Shown: positions 7,173-13,093 of the stretch, one piece after another | Numbering within the stretch: position 1 is the first letter of the stretch | Layout: every line of letters begins with the position of its first letter | Source: OMIS01 sp964443885 | GTDB taxonomy: Bacteria > Patescibacteriota > Microgenomatia > UBA1400 > PJMF01 | Assembly: GCA_964443885.1 (NCBI GenBank) | Contig: CAYUES010000030.1 | Span: 1-15,015, forward strand | Reading direction: 5' to 3' | DNA: 15,015 nt | The notes under the pieces: model-generated | Database searches by the model: none | What the model was told of the DNA's origin: nothing | Seen by the model: only the letters and a program-made list of their open reading frames with translations | Position numbers and translations under genes: made by a program

Positions 7173-7754
7173 ATGGCTTTACACCACGAACTTTCTCCAA
7201 CTTCTCAAGATCTCTCTCCAAAAATTTGTTACACCGCTGCTGGCATTCTTATTCATGAACAAAAAGTTTTGTTAGTAAAGCATAAAAAGTTGCAAATTTG
7301 GCTCAATCCTGGTGGACATATCGAGGGTGATGAGTTGCCACACTCCGCTGCTGAGCGTGAGTTTTTTGAAGAAACAGGAGTGAAAGTGCAGAGCTATGAC
7401 TTGCAGGGCGTGGGCTCAAAAACAGGCACCGAAGTTCGACCCGATGGCTCATTTTATATTCCTTCACCAATCTTAAGTAATGTTCACTGGGTGTGTCCAG
7501 AAAACTTTGAACGCCGCCAAAAAGATGGCGCCAGGTATGAAAAATTACCCAACTGGCAGCGTGGCTGTGAACAACACTTGGGATTTTTATACTTGTTACA
7601 GCCAGTCGCTGGAGTGGAGTTTACGCAAGATGATACAGAAACCGATGGGATTGCTTGGTTTACGCTGTCAGAAGTTGAGTCACTTGAAACGCGAGAAAAT
7701 ATTAAGTTCGAGATCAAAACTGCGTTTGGAGTTGTTTCCCAACAAGATCTTTGA
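7173..7754 (+). CDS. Nudix hydrolase
   Basis: The 193-residue protein has a complete Nudix box, GX5EX7REUXEEXGU, at residues 48-70: G48, E54, R62, E63, E66, E67 and G69 are all present. Nudix enzymes hydrolyse nucleoside diphosphates linked to another group, with Mg2+ held by the box glutamates. LNPGGHIEGDE just before the box is the usual entry. An insertion after strand 3, about residues 95-128, contains a Trp/Arg/Lys-rich segment and may determine specificity, but no substrate motif is recognisable. The gene lies 36 nt after the exonuclease gene. The proposed start has only a weak AAGAAG close to it. The stop is TGA at 7752-7754. Confidence 0.93.
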   Translation: MALHHELSPTSQDLSPKICYTAAGILIHEQKVLLVKHKKLQIWLNPGGHIEGDELPHSAAEREFFEETGVKVQSYDLQGVGSKTGTEVRPDGSFYIPSPILSNVHWVCPENFERRQKDGARYEKLPNWQRGCEQHLGFLYLLQPVAGVEFTQDDTETDGIAWFTLSEVESLETRENIKFEIKTAFGVVSQQDL

Positions 7755-7808
7755 TTGGGAAACAAGCATGACGATAGATCATTATTACAGTAAGACCCGA
7801 TTTCTTGA

Positions 7809-7837
7809 TTGAATACCTTCTAAAATTCCTCTACTAT
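7809..7837 (+). promoter_or_regulatory. Leaderless-type promoter of the surface protein gene
   Basis: TTGAAT (7809-7814), a 17-bp spacer and TACTAT (7832-7837) are followed by the ATG 7 nt later at 7845. The transcript should start at or within a base or two of the start codon. No Shine-Dalgarno site is present. Confidence 0.65.
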
Positions 7838-7844
7838 AGATCAC

Positions 7845-9698
7845 ATGCCTCTAAAAAAATCACAACGCGCTGGATCTTCTTCTAGCAGTTCATCATTCTT
7901 AGGATTTCTCGTCGTGTTCATGATGGGAGTATTTGCCGTTGGCGGTAGTTATACTCTCTATAGAAACATGGTGCCTCAAAACTCTGCGTCAGCATCCGCT
8001 GTCCAGACTATTTCGCGTGGCACTACCGTGACTGGTTCATCACGCAGTCAAGCTACTGTTGCCACATCTGACTCGGTTGCTGCCCAAGCAAATCAACTCT
8101 ATGTCGTCAGTGTTTCTTCCAAACCAAATGCAGAAGTTTCAAAAGTAGAAGGCTTAGGTCTAAGTTGGACCAAAGCTGGTGCCCAGTGTGGTGCTCGTGC
8201 TGCAACCCGGACTGAGGTCTGGTACTCATATGGATCACCAAGTGCTGGAGCAAAAGTTACAGCTACCTTTAATAAGCGTCCAGAAAATGCTGTGATTGCT
8301 GTCACAAACTATACTGGTGCACATAGCAGTACTCCAATTGCCCAAGTGGTGACCAAAAATACATTAGGTCTGCAAAGTAGTGACTGTTCTGGTGGTAGAG
8401 ATAGTGAAACATATAGTCTTGACGTCGCGGCTAGCACAGGTCAACTTGTCTACTCAGCTGTTTCAACTCGACACTACCAACACGCGCCAACCGGCGCTCT
8501 AAATGAGATCGCCGAGTTACAAACTGGCCGCAGTGGTGGTGATCAAGCAGGCATTGCCGTGATGGATAAGTTATTCCCTCAAGCAGCCTCAGCCAACGTC
8601 GCGGGTTCATTTAGTAGTGATCTGGACTATGCAGTGGTGGCTGTAGTCATTAATCCAGGCGGTTCGGAGGGTAATCCTGCTCCAACAGCTACGCCAGTGC
8701 CTACCGTGCAACCAACAGTTCTGCCAAGCGGAACTCCTCAACCTACCGCTACTCCACGTCCTACGGCTACACCTAGACCATCTGGTACTCCATTGCCACC
8801 TCCAGTTGGCATCGTGCCACCAGTACCTGAAACAGATCCTCGTATTACTTGTACAAAGTACTCAGAACGCCGCACGTTTGTCGAAACACAAGCCTGGTGG
8901 ATGGATACAGACTCAGTTGGTACTGCATCACAAATTCCACTTGATGGGATCGGTGGACACGCACACACGGCAACTTGCTTCCCTCAAGATCAAGTCGCAT
9001 CCGGCAAGCTACAGTTTGACGTCCGCTTAATGCTCCACAAAGGTAACATCGGTAAAGTAATTTGGCTCGATGTAGGCTACGGTCCAAAAGGTACAAGCAT
9101 CGCTCGGGTTAACTTTAATGGCGGTATTACTTGTCCTGGTGGAGAAGATCCAAAAGTAATGTGTGAGGCTTGGATTCCTATTGAAGTTGATACTGCTAAG
9201 CTACCAAAGGGTTACCAAGAGCTTCGCTTCCGCTTCAATGTCGAGCAACCAAAAATCAGAAACGGTGAAAATGAAAGACAGTTCGCTTCAACAGGCTGGT
9301 CACTCTATGTAGACGAACAAGTATCTGGGTACAGAAAAGCACCTTGGCTCGAAGCTCGTGGCTGGTACACTGGTACAAATTATGCGAATGCACGTCTTTT
9401 GAGCCCGGTTCCTTACGAACCAGTCTCTGGCAACTGGACGATCAAGATCGCAACAGTCCCTGGCGCAGGTGGTATCAAAGTAACCCACAGTGCTGTCCAC
9501 GTTGATGCTAAGTTTAATATGGATGACTTTGGTCTGACGATTATGGAGTCTAACGGTCCATACGCTGGCAATGTCACAATTGATACAACGAAACTTGCAA
9601 ATGGTCGTCACTACCTAGCGATCAAGACAGACCAAGCTGCAAGTGATGGTGGTACAAATACGGGTATTTTACAATTCCCATTTATAGTGCAGAATTAA
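7845..9698 (+). CDS. Large membrane-anchored extracellular protein with Pro/Thr linker
   Basis: This 617-residue protein has a short basic, Ser-rich N-terminus and one hydrophobic segment (about residues 17-40). No signal-peptidase site is obvious after it, so it is probably an N-terminal signal anchor. Residues about 85-275 form a beta-rich domain with the pattern SWT, TRTEVWYSYG, A-x-V-T-A-T-F and NYTGA. I have seen similar beta-sandwich repeats in secreted bacterial proteins. A linker of about 40 residues with repeated TATPRP/TATP units follows. The C-terminal half (about 320-617) is a second beta-rich region with several Cys and Trp residues, ending in an Ig-like strand pattern (LANGRHYLAIKTDQ). 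There is no LPXTG or C-terminal anchor. Adhesion or carbohydrate binding would be a guess. The next gene starts 4 nt after the stop. Confidence 0.85.
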   Translation: MPLKKSQRAGSSSSSSSFLGFLVVFMMGVFAVGGSYTLYRNMVPQNSASASAVQTISRGTTVTGSSRSQATVATSDSVAAQANQLYVVSVSSKPNAEVSKVEGLGLSWTKAGAQCGARAATRTEVWYSYGSPSAGAKVTATFNKRPENAVIAVTNYTGAHSSTPIAQVVTKNTLGLQSSDCSGGRDSETYSLDVAASTGQLVYSAVSTRHYQHAPTGALNEIAELQTGRSGGDQAGIAVMDKLFPQAASANVAGSFSSDLDYAVVAVVINPGGSEGNPAPTATPVPTVQPTVLPSGTPQPTATPRPTATPRPSGTPLPPPVGIVPPVPETDPRITCTKYSERRTFVETQAWWMDTDSVGTASQIPLDGIGGHAHTATCFPQDQVASGKLQFDVRLMLHKGNIGKVIWLDVGYGPKGTSIARVNFNGGITCPGGEDPKVMCEAWIPIEVDTAKLPKGYQELRFRFNVEQPKIRNGENERQFASTGWSLYVDEQVSGYRKAPWLEARGWYTGTNYANARLLSPVPYEPVSGNWTIKIATVPGAGGIKVTHSAVHVDAKFNMDDFGLTIMESNGPYAGNVTIDTTKLANGRHYLAIKTDQAASDGGTNTGILQFPFIVQN

Positions 9699-9702
9699 AC
9701 TT

Positions 9703-9915
9703 ATGAAACAAGCAAAAATCTTCATTATCTCACTCGGCTTAATCTTCGGATTAGTACTGATAGTCTTGGTTGCACAACAAATCGGTGTGAAACGTGAAAC
9801 AGCAGCTGATGCATCTGGGGGTCCAGAAGAAGCTATCGACTTCCCAGAGCCTGCAAACACCATTTACATGGATGCACCTGCAGTCAACGTAATGGTTCAT
9901 GAAAGTGAACTCTAA
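9703..9915 (+). CDS. Small membrane-anchored protein, coupled to the upstream surface protein
   Basis: The 70-residue protein has one hydrophobic segment (about residues 4-26, IFIISLGLIFGLVLIVLVAQ) after two lysines, then an acidic outer tail rich in Glu, Asp, Pro and Ala. The ATG lies 4 nt after the stop of the large surface protein and has no Shine-Dalgarno site of its own, which suggests translational coupling. No family is recognised. Size, topology and coupling suggest a partner or accessory subunit of the upstream protein, which is inference. A hairpin terminator follows 27 nt downstream. Confidence 0.7.
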   Translation: MKQAKIFIISLGLIFGLVLIVLVAQQIGVKRETAADASGGPEEAIDFPEPANTIYMDAPAVNVMVHESEL

Positions 9916-9942
9916 AGAGTAATTAGAATTGAATTGGAAAGG

Positions 9943-9967
9943 GCTGGTAGCAATACCAGCTCATTTT
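9943..9967 (+). terminator. Terminator after the surface-protein pair
   Basis: GCTGGTA (9943-9949) and TACCAGC (9954-9960) form a perfect 7-bp stem with a GCAA tetraloop, followed by TCATTTTG. The loop is the same as in the pnp terminator. The U-tract is interrupted, so it is weaker. Confidence 0.7.
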
Positions 9968-10004
9968 GTATATTGGATTTCCTCCTGTAGTTTTTCAAAA
10001 TCTT

Positions 10005-10013
10005 TGTTATATT
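10005..10013 (+). promoter_or_regulatory. Extended -10 promoter of the DUF5674 gene, leaderless
   Basis: TGT-TATATT (hexamer 10008-10013) ends exactly 6 nt before the ATG at 10020, so transcription should begin on the start codon. This decides the start: the longer in-frame ATG at 9966 lies upstream of the promoter and overlaps the preceding terminator region. Confidence 0.6.
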
Positions 10014-10019
10014 TCCAGT

Positions 10020-10358
10020 ATGATAGTACAGACAGTAAAACCATTCACTTTAGATGAAATAGATAAATTAAAAGAAGTCTTTGATGTATATATTAAAACA
10101 GTAATTGATATTGAAAATAAGATCTGTATTGCAGGTATGGACCGTCACTTTGAAGGAGAGCAGATACTACTTCGTTCAAACTCTAAGCAGAGTGATTTAT
10201 GGGGAGGCGGAATAGATCTGGAGACAAATGAAATTGACTTCAACTCATTCATAAATATTCGCCCCCGAGATAATAACACTAAAAATGAGATACAAAGTGA
10301 AGAGATAAAGAAAAAGTATAAAGAGTTGACAGAGTATTTTTTTAAAGAGATTTTATGA
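10020..10358 (+). CDS. DUF5674 family protein
   Basis: The 112-residue cytoplasmic protein matches my memory of the DUF5674 pattern: an N-terminal helix, a VIDIENKICIAG segment, then a HFEGEQILLRSNSKQSDLWG block (GSKQxDLWG in the family), and SFINIRPRD near the C-terminus. The family is common in CPR genomes and has no established function. The start at 10020 is chosen from the promoter position. Translation from 9966 would add 18 residues that do not belong to the family pattern. The gene overlaps the next one by the four bases ATGA, so the two are translationally coupled. Confidence 0.8.
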   Translation: MIVQTVKPFTLDEIDKLKEVFDVYIKTVIDIENKICIAGMDRHFEGEQILLRSNSKQSDLWGGGIDLETNEIDFNSFINIRPRDNNTKNEIQSEEIKKKYKELTEYFFKEIL

Positions 10359-10639
10359 CTGAAACGAACTTATTAATTGGCTCGCTATCAAACGACTTAA
10401 TGAGAGTGGCGTCTTTAATACAAAGAGGTTCCCATGTAGGTGCAGAAAAATTTTATGAACAAGCCCAGCGTTGGGCAAGTCAGCTTGGAACGCTTGAGCT
10501 AAAACAATATATACAAAAAATTATTACTGAACTTAATACTACTACTCAAGTATTAAACCTCGCTACAGCCGAAAAATTACTAATGTATAGTGTGCTTTTG
10601 CAGAATTATTCGTTGCATCAGGATGATTCCTCGAACTAG
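10355..10639 (+). CDS. Small helical protein of unknown function
   Basis: The 94-residue protein has no membrane segment or recognisable motif. Its composition (many Leu, Gln, Ala; few Pro or Gly) and spacing suggest three or four amphipathic helices. Its start codon overlaps the DUF5674 stop (ATGA at 10355-10358), so both are made from one leaderless message and may act together. The sufC promoter begins 13 nt after its stop. I do not recognise the family. Confidence 0.7.
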   Translation: MTETNLLIGSLSNDLMRVASLIQRGSHVGAEKFYEQAQRWASQLGTLELKQYIQKIITELNTTTQVLNLATAEKLLMYSVLLQNYSLHQDDSSN

Positions 10640-10651
10640 CTGCTTTTCATC

Positions 10652-10660
10652 TGGTACAAT
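10652..10660 (+). promoter_or_regulatory. Extended -10 promoter of sufC
   Basis: TGG-TACAAT (hexamer 10655-10660), followed by AAAC, is identical over 13 bases to the pnp promoter at 909. It ends 10 nt before the ATG at 10671, leaving at most a 4-nt leader. It fixes the sufC start and rules out the upstream in-frame ATG at 10590. Confidence 0.65.
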
Positions 10661-10670
10661 AAACAGCTGT

Positions 10671-11429
10671 ATGGCTAGTCTAAAAATTCAAAACCTCCAA
10701 GCTTCAATTGCAGAAAAAGAAATTCTACACGGAGTTTCTTTGGAAGTAAAAAGTGCTGAAATTCACGCTGTAATGGGTCCAAATGGTTCTGGAAAGAGTA
10801 CACTGGCGAGTACACTGGCTGGGCATCCAGCCTATGAAGTGAATGGTGGCTCAGTAACTTTGGATGCTGAAGAATTATTAGAACTTTCGCCTGATGAGCG
10901 CGCCCACAAAGGTTTGTTTTTAGCTTTCCAGTATCCTGTTGAAGTGCCTGGTGTAAGTGTGCAGAATTTTTTACGTCATGCTTACGGAGCACGTTTTGCA
11001 GATCAGCCAAAAAAATTATTCAAAAAAGCGATTGAGTTTAGAAAGCATTTACAAAGTTTGGCAAAAGAATTAGAAATTCCGGAAAACTTTTTGAGCCGAG
11101 GGCTTAATGAAGGTTTTAGTGGTGGAGAAAAGAAGCAGCTCGAGATTTTACAGATGGCAGTACTTGAACCAAAGTTTGCGATTTTAGATGAAACTGATTC
11201 TGGCTTAGATATTGATGCCATTAAAAAAGTGGCGCGAAATGTTAATAAAATTGTTGAAAAAAATAAAACTGGAATCCTAGTGATTACTCACTACCAGCGG
11301 ATTCTTGATTATCTTAAACCAGACTTTGTTCATGTCTTGGTCAAAGGCAAGATTGCTCGCCAAGGTGGACCTGAGCTTGTTACTGAACTCGAGAAGAGTG
11401 GGTATAAAGACTTAGATACAGTAATCTAA
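10671..11429 (+). CDS. sufC: SufC, Fe-S cluster assembly ATPase
   Basis: SufC is the cytoplasmic ABC-type ATPase of the SUF machinery. It binds SufB (and SufD where present) and drives assembly of Fe-S clusters on the scaffold. The 252-residue protein has Walker A GPNGSGKST (36-44), a Q-loop at FQYP (Q87), signature FSGGEKKQ (149-156), Walker B FAILDETDSGLD (D173, E174) and switch His207 (VITH). The ETDSGLDIDA after Walker B is a SufC hallmark. The start at 10671 (MASLKIQNL) fits the family's N-terminus; the 27 extra residues from 10590 would lie inside the previous gene. sufB usually follows immediately but is 2.9 kb away here, beyond a structured repeat and three accessory genes. Confidence 0.96.
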   Translation: MASLKIQNLQASIAEKEILHGVSLEVKSAEIHAVMGPNGSGKSTLASTLAGHPAYEVNGGSVTLDAEELLELSPDERAHKGLFLAFQYPVEVPGVSVQNFLRHAYGARFADQPKKLFKKAIEFRKHLQSLAKELEIPENFLSRGLNEGFSGGEKKQLEILQMAVLEPKFAILDETDSGLDIDAIKKVARNVNKIVEKNKTGILVITHYQRILDYLKPDFVHVLVKGKIARQGGPELVTELEKSGYKDLDTVI

Positions 11430-11435
11430 TTTGCC

Positions 11436-11561
11436 GCTCAGAATCTTGCTCGTGGGAGACGTTCGCCAATAGCTCACTTCAAAGTCGGACTATCCATATT
11501 TATACACTTCAAAAAGTTTACTCTGACGTCCTCCTAGACTCCCACGAGCAAGATTCTAAGC
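11436..11561. repeat. 126-bp inverted-repeat element between sufC and the second Nudix gene
   Basis: The 19-nt arms 11440-11458 (AGAATCTTGCTCGTGGGAG) and 11539-11557 are perfect reverse complements. Three more pairs after one mismatch extend them to 11436 and 11561. The 80-nt interior holds a direct repeat CACTTCAAA (11475-11483 and 11505-11513) and complementary ACGT blocks near each arm. There is no U-tract, so it is not a standard terminator. I see no target-site duplication. It could be a small non-autonomous mobile element (MITE-like), a structured RNA or an mRNA-end stabiliser. Confidence 0.75.
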
Positions 11562-11572
11562 TGACATTGCGG

Positions 11573-11578
11573 TATACT
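11573..11578 (+). promoter_or_regulatory. -10 box of the second Nudix gene
   Basis: TATACT ends 10 nt before the ATG at 11589, so the message would be leaderless or nearly so. There is no good -35 at the expected distance; the right arm of the inverted repeat occupies that place. Confidence 0.45.
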
Positions 11579-11588
11579 AGTATCCACT

Positions 11589-12144
11589 ATGTCTTTATTT
11601 GTCCCACACCAACTTACTCAAAACGTTAAGATTCTGCAAAAAGCTGCGCTATGGCATGATGGTAAAGTGTTGATTTTGAAACGTGCTCCAGATAGTTTTA
11701 CACGGCCAAATCAANNNNNNNNNNAATCAATGGGATTTGCCGGGTGGTAATAGCGAGTGGCCAAGTGAAGAAAATCAAGGAAAATTAACGCAGCCTTTTA
11801 CTGTTGATACAGAAACTGGAAATTTTAGAGATTTGCATACAAGTGATTTAGTACGAGAGATTTTTGAGGAAACTGGTATTGAGCTGGCACCAGAAATGGT
11901 GAAAAACAATGTATACGTAGGGACGTATTTTGAGGTGAAAAAAGAAATGTATTCGATTGTATTGGGTTGGAAAATTGAGTTGAATGAGGTAAAGGGTTTG
12001 GAAAACTTTGCAGAAAATACTGTATTGTTGAGTAAAGAACATAGCGAGTATGCTTGGATGAAAGTAAATGAGATTGATAATTATGATTTTGGGTTTGCTG
12101 GTGGAACAGATGGGTTTATTACAAAGATTTTAGAAAAAATCTAA
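11589..12144 (+). CDS. Nudix hydrolase with insertion in the Nudix box, split by assembly gap
   Basis: The true start is the ATG at 11589 (MSLFVPHQL), with a -10 box 10 nt upstream. The ten Ns at 11715-11724 appear to split the gene. The flanks share AATCAA; merging the duplicate gives in-frame RPNQWDLPGG, the standard Nudix lead-in, and an intact 179-residue protein. The catalytic end of the box is REIFEETGI (R84, E85, E88, E89, G91). About 22 residues (including EENQGKLTQPFTVDTETG) are inserted between the box's opening glycine and the RE pair, so the canonical GX5E part is disrupted. The chemistry is likely pyrophosphohydrolysis of a nucleotide derivative. The substrate is unknown. A GTG-started reading from 11683 upstream of the gap is out of frame and spurious. 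Confidence 0.88.
11715..11724. other. Scaffold gap (10 N) with duplicated contig ends
   Basis: The six bases before the gap and the six after it are both AATCAA. Collapsing one copy plus the Ns removes 16 nt, restores the Nudix frame and makes the gene length an exact 180 codons. The gap therefore probably represents no missing sequence. Confidence 0.85.
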
Positions 12145-12176
12145 ATGGTCTCCAGGGTTAAATAAGCCTATAATTA

Positions 12177-12205
12177 TTGACTTTTTACATAATTTCAGGT
12201 ATACT
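12177..12205 (+). promoter_or_regulatory. Strong sigma70-like promoter
   Basis: TTGACT (12177-12182), a 17-bp spacer and TATACT (12200-12205) give close to consensus boxes at ideal spacing. The transcript would start near 12212. It would cover the possible 20-codon ORF and the structured leader of the small membrane protein. Confidence 0.7.
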
Positions 12206-12231
12206 TATTTTGCTTTCAAAAGGTATTTGCT

Positions 12232-12294
12232 ATGTCATTACACTGCGTAATTCAACATATCGGTACGTACAACGGAAGCTGCACATTAACTTAA
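12232..12294 (+). CDS. Possible 20-residue leader peptide
   Basis: A 20-codon ORF (MSLHCVIQHI..., stop TAA at 12292) has AAAAGG 8 nt before its ATG and lies about 20 nt after the predicted start site of a strong promoter. It contains two His, two Cys and two Thr but no run of a single amino acid, so classical attenuation is not obvious. It ends just before the hairpin-rich leader of the small membrane gene. It could be a regulatory upstream ORF or a chance ORF. Confidence 0.4.
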   Translation: MSLHCVIQHIGTYNGSCTLT

Positions 12295-12306
12295 AAAAAT
12301 TGACTT

Positions 12307-12417
12307 ACTACATGAAGTAGTTGAGTATATTGTGCTCTCATTAAGATGAGGGTAGAAGGTACTCAATTACTTCTGGGCCGACAGGCTTCGATGAGGATTA
12401 CGCTCACAGAAGTGATT
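12307..12417 (+). promoter_or_regulatory. Hairpin-rich 5' leader of the small membrane protein gene
   Basis: Four stems follow one another. ACTAC/GTAGT lies at 12307-12321. An outer stem TTGAGTA (12321-12327) with TACTCAA (12360-12366) encloses CTCTCAT-taag-ATGAGGG (12335-12352). Then TTACTTCTG (12367-12375) pairs with CAGAAGTGA (12407-12415) with one G-U, around a loop with its own GCC-gaca-GGC hairpin. An 8-T run (12432-12439) lies between the last stem and the GGAGG site. It matches no riboswitch class I know, so a new cis-regulatory RNA or attenuator is possible. Another TTGACT box at 12300 lies at its start. Confidence 0.45.
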
Positions 12418-12463
12418 TTGGACAAACCTGATTTTTTTTGTTTTACTTTCAATGGAGGTTGTG

Positions 12464-12709
12464 ATGAATCGTTTTGGGTTTGCGCTGCGAATAGCGGCCA
12501 CGGTAGTACTCTTGCTAGGACTAGTAATTTTGAAAACGGGATGGAATTCTGGTTGGAATTACTGGTTTAGTCCTGCAGAAGGGCCAGTCGCGCTGGTCTT
12601 GCATACAACCTATCTGAGCCAGCCGTACTCGACCTTAGTTGCGGTGATTCTGATTTTTGTCATCGGTATCATCTGGGTACCGGTGCTTCGGCGCCGCGCT
12701 AGTATGTAA
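12464..12709 (+). CDS. Small two-helix membrane protein
   Basis: The 81-residue protein has two hydrophobic segments (about residues 7-24 and 57-74). A Trp/Tyr-rich segment of about 30 residues lies between them (GWNSGWNYWFSPAEGP), and the C-terminal tail is basic (LRRRASM). By the positive-inside rule both termini should face the cytoplasm. The start at 12464 is preferred because GGAGG (12454-12458) lies 5 nt before it; the in-frame ATG at 12452 overlaps that site. No family is recognised. The gene has its own strong promoter, a folded leader and a good terminator, so it is an independent unit. The codons look more G/C-rich than those of the flanking suf genes. Confidence 0.8.
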   Translation: MNRFGFALRIAATVVLLLGLVILKTGWNSGWNYWFSPAEGPVALVLHTTYLSQPYSTLVAVILIFVIGIIWVPVLRRRASM

Positions 12710-12738
12710 GTAAACAGTTTTTTTTGGAATTTGTGCAG

Positions 12739-12762
12739 AAAGCCACCACCCGGTGGCTTTTT
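12739..12762 (+). terminator. Rho-independent terminator
   Basis: AAAGCCACC (12739-12747) pairs perfectly with GGTGGCTTT (12752-12760) around a 4-nt loop and runs into TTTTT. It ends the small membrane protein transcript. Confidence 0.92.
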
Positions 12763-12842
12763 GTTATCTATATCTCAATTTTGCACGAGTATTTAAGTAG
12801 AAAACCTTTATTAAATAAAATCCCATAATTTTTTAAAAAGAC

Positions 12843-12871
12843 TTGATTTATACTTATCAAATATGTATAAT
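12843..12871 (+). promoter_or_regulatory. Strong promoter of the secreted protease gene
   Basis: TTGATT (12843-12848), a 17-bp spacer and a perfect TATAAT (12866-12871) lie in a very A/T-rich stretch. Transcription should start near 12878, giving a 5' leader of about 215 nt. Confidence 0.8.
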
Positions 12872-12873
12872 AC

Positions 12874-13073
12874 AGCTATCTTATACTTTCCTTTTCGATT
12901 TTTTAATTGAACTGCGAAGGCATAAGATAGCTCTTTAAAATCGACATGTGATACGTGAGTTGGAGAACTAATTGCAGACTCTCCCAATGAGGCCAGTAGT
13001 AATAGTGGTTTGATTGGGAGAGTTATGCGACCGCTCTCTTACTCGCGAATTTAGTTTTTAACCTAGGTCGCAT
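12874..13073 (+). promoter_or_regulatory. Long structured 5' leader of the protease gene, possible pseudoknot
   Basis: Three long perfect stems are present: AGCTATCTTAT (12874-12884) with ATAAGATAGCT (12922-12932); ACTCTCCCAAT (12978-12988) with ATTGGGAGAGT (13013-13023); and ATGCGACC (13025-13032) with GGTCGCAT (13066-13073). In addition TCGATTTT (12895-12902), in the loop of the first stem, is complementary to AAAATCGA (12937-12944) just outside it. That is the order needed for an H-type pseudoknot, or for two exclusive folds. No U-tract lies before the start codon. The first stem begins at about the predicted transcript 5' end, so it could protect the message. No known riboswitch motif is recognised. 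Confidence 0.6.
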
Positions 13074-13093
13074 CTATAATAAGGAGAAGTTCC

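Noticed and set aside
8680..8800. Short repeated CCTAC/GCTAC-type units as a possible CRISPR or tandem array
   Set aside because: They are codons of the Pro/Thr-rich linker (TATPRP units) of the surface protein; there are no regular spacers.
9966..10019. Longer DUF5674 protein starting at 9966
   Set aside because: The extension lies over the -10 box and beside the upstream terminator, and adds residues outside the family pattern.
10590..10670. Longer sufC starting at 10590
   Set aside because: The 27 extra residues overlap the previous gene and the promoter at 10652, and do not fit the SufC N-terminus.
11436..11561. Inverted repeat as the intrinsic terminator of sufC
   Set aside because: An 80-nt loop and the lack of a U-tract after the right arm do not fit a Rho-independent terminator.
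11683..11714. GTG start of the second Nudix protein at 11683
   Set aside because: It is a frame artefact of the 10-N gap; closing the gap connects the frame from the ATG at 11589.
12374..12400. GGGCCGACAGGCTTCGATGAGG resemblance to the 5' end of a tmRNA
   Set aside because: No matching tRNA-like 3' half with a T-loop and CCA end occurs in the following 400 nt, and a convincing CDS occupies that space.
12346..12570. A 74-codon ORF overlapping the start of the small membrane protein gene
   Set aside because: It lacks a Shine-Dalgarno site, runs through the hairpin-rich leader, and overlaps in another frame a gene with GGAGG spacing and clear membrane segments.
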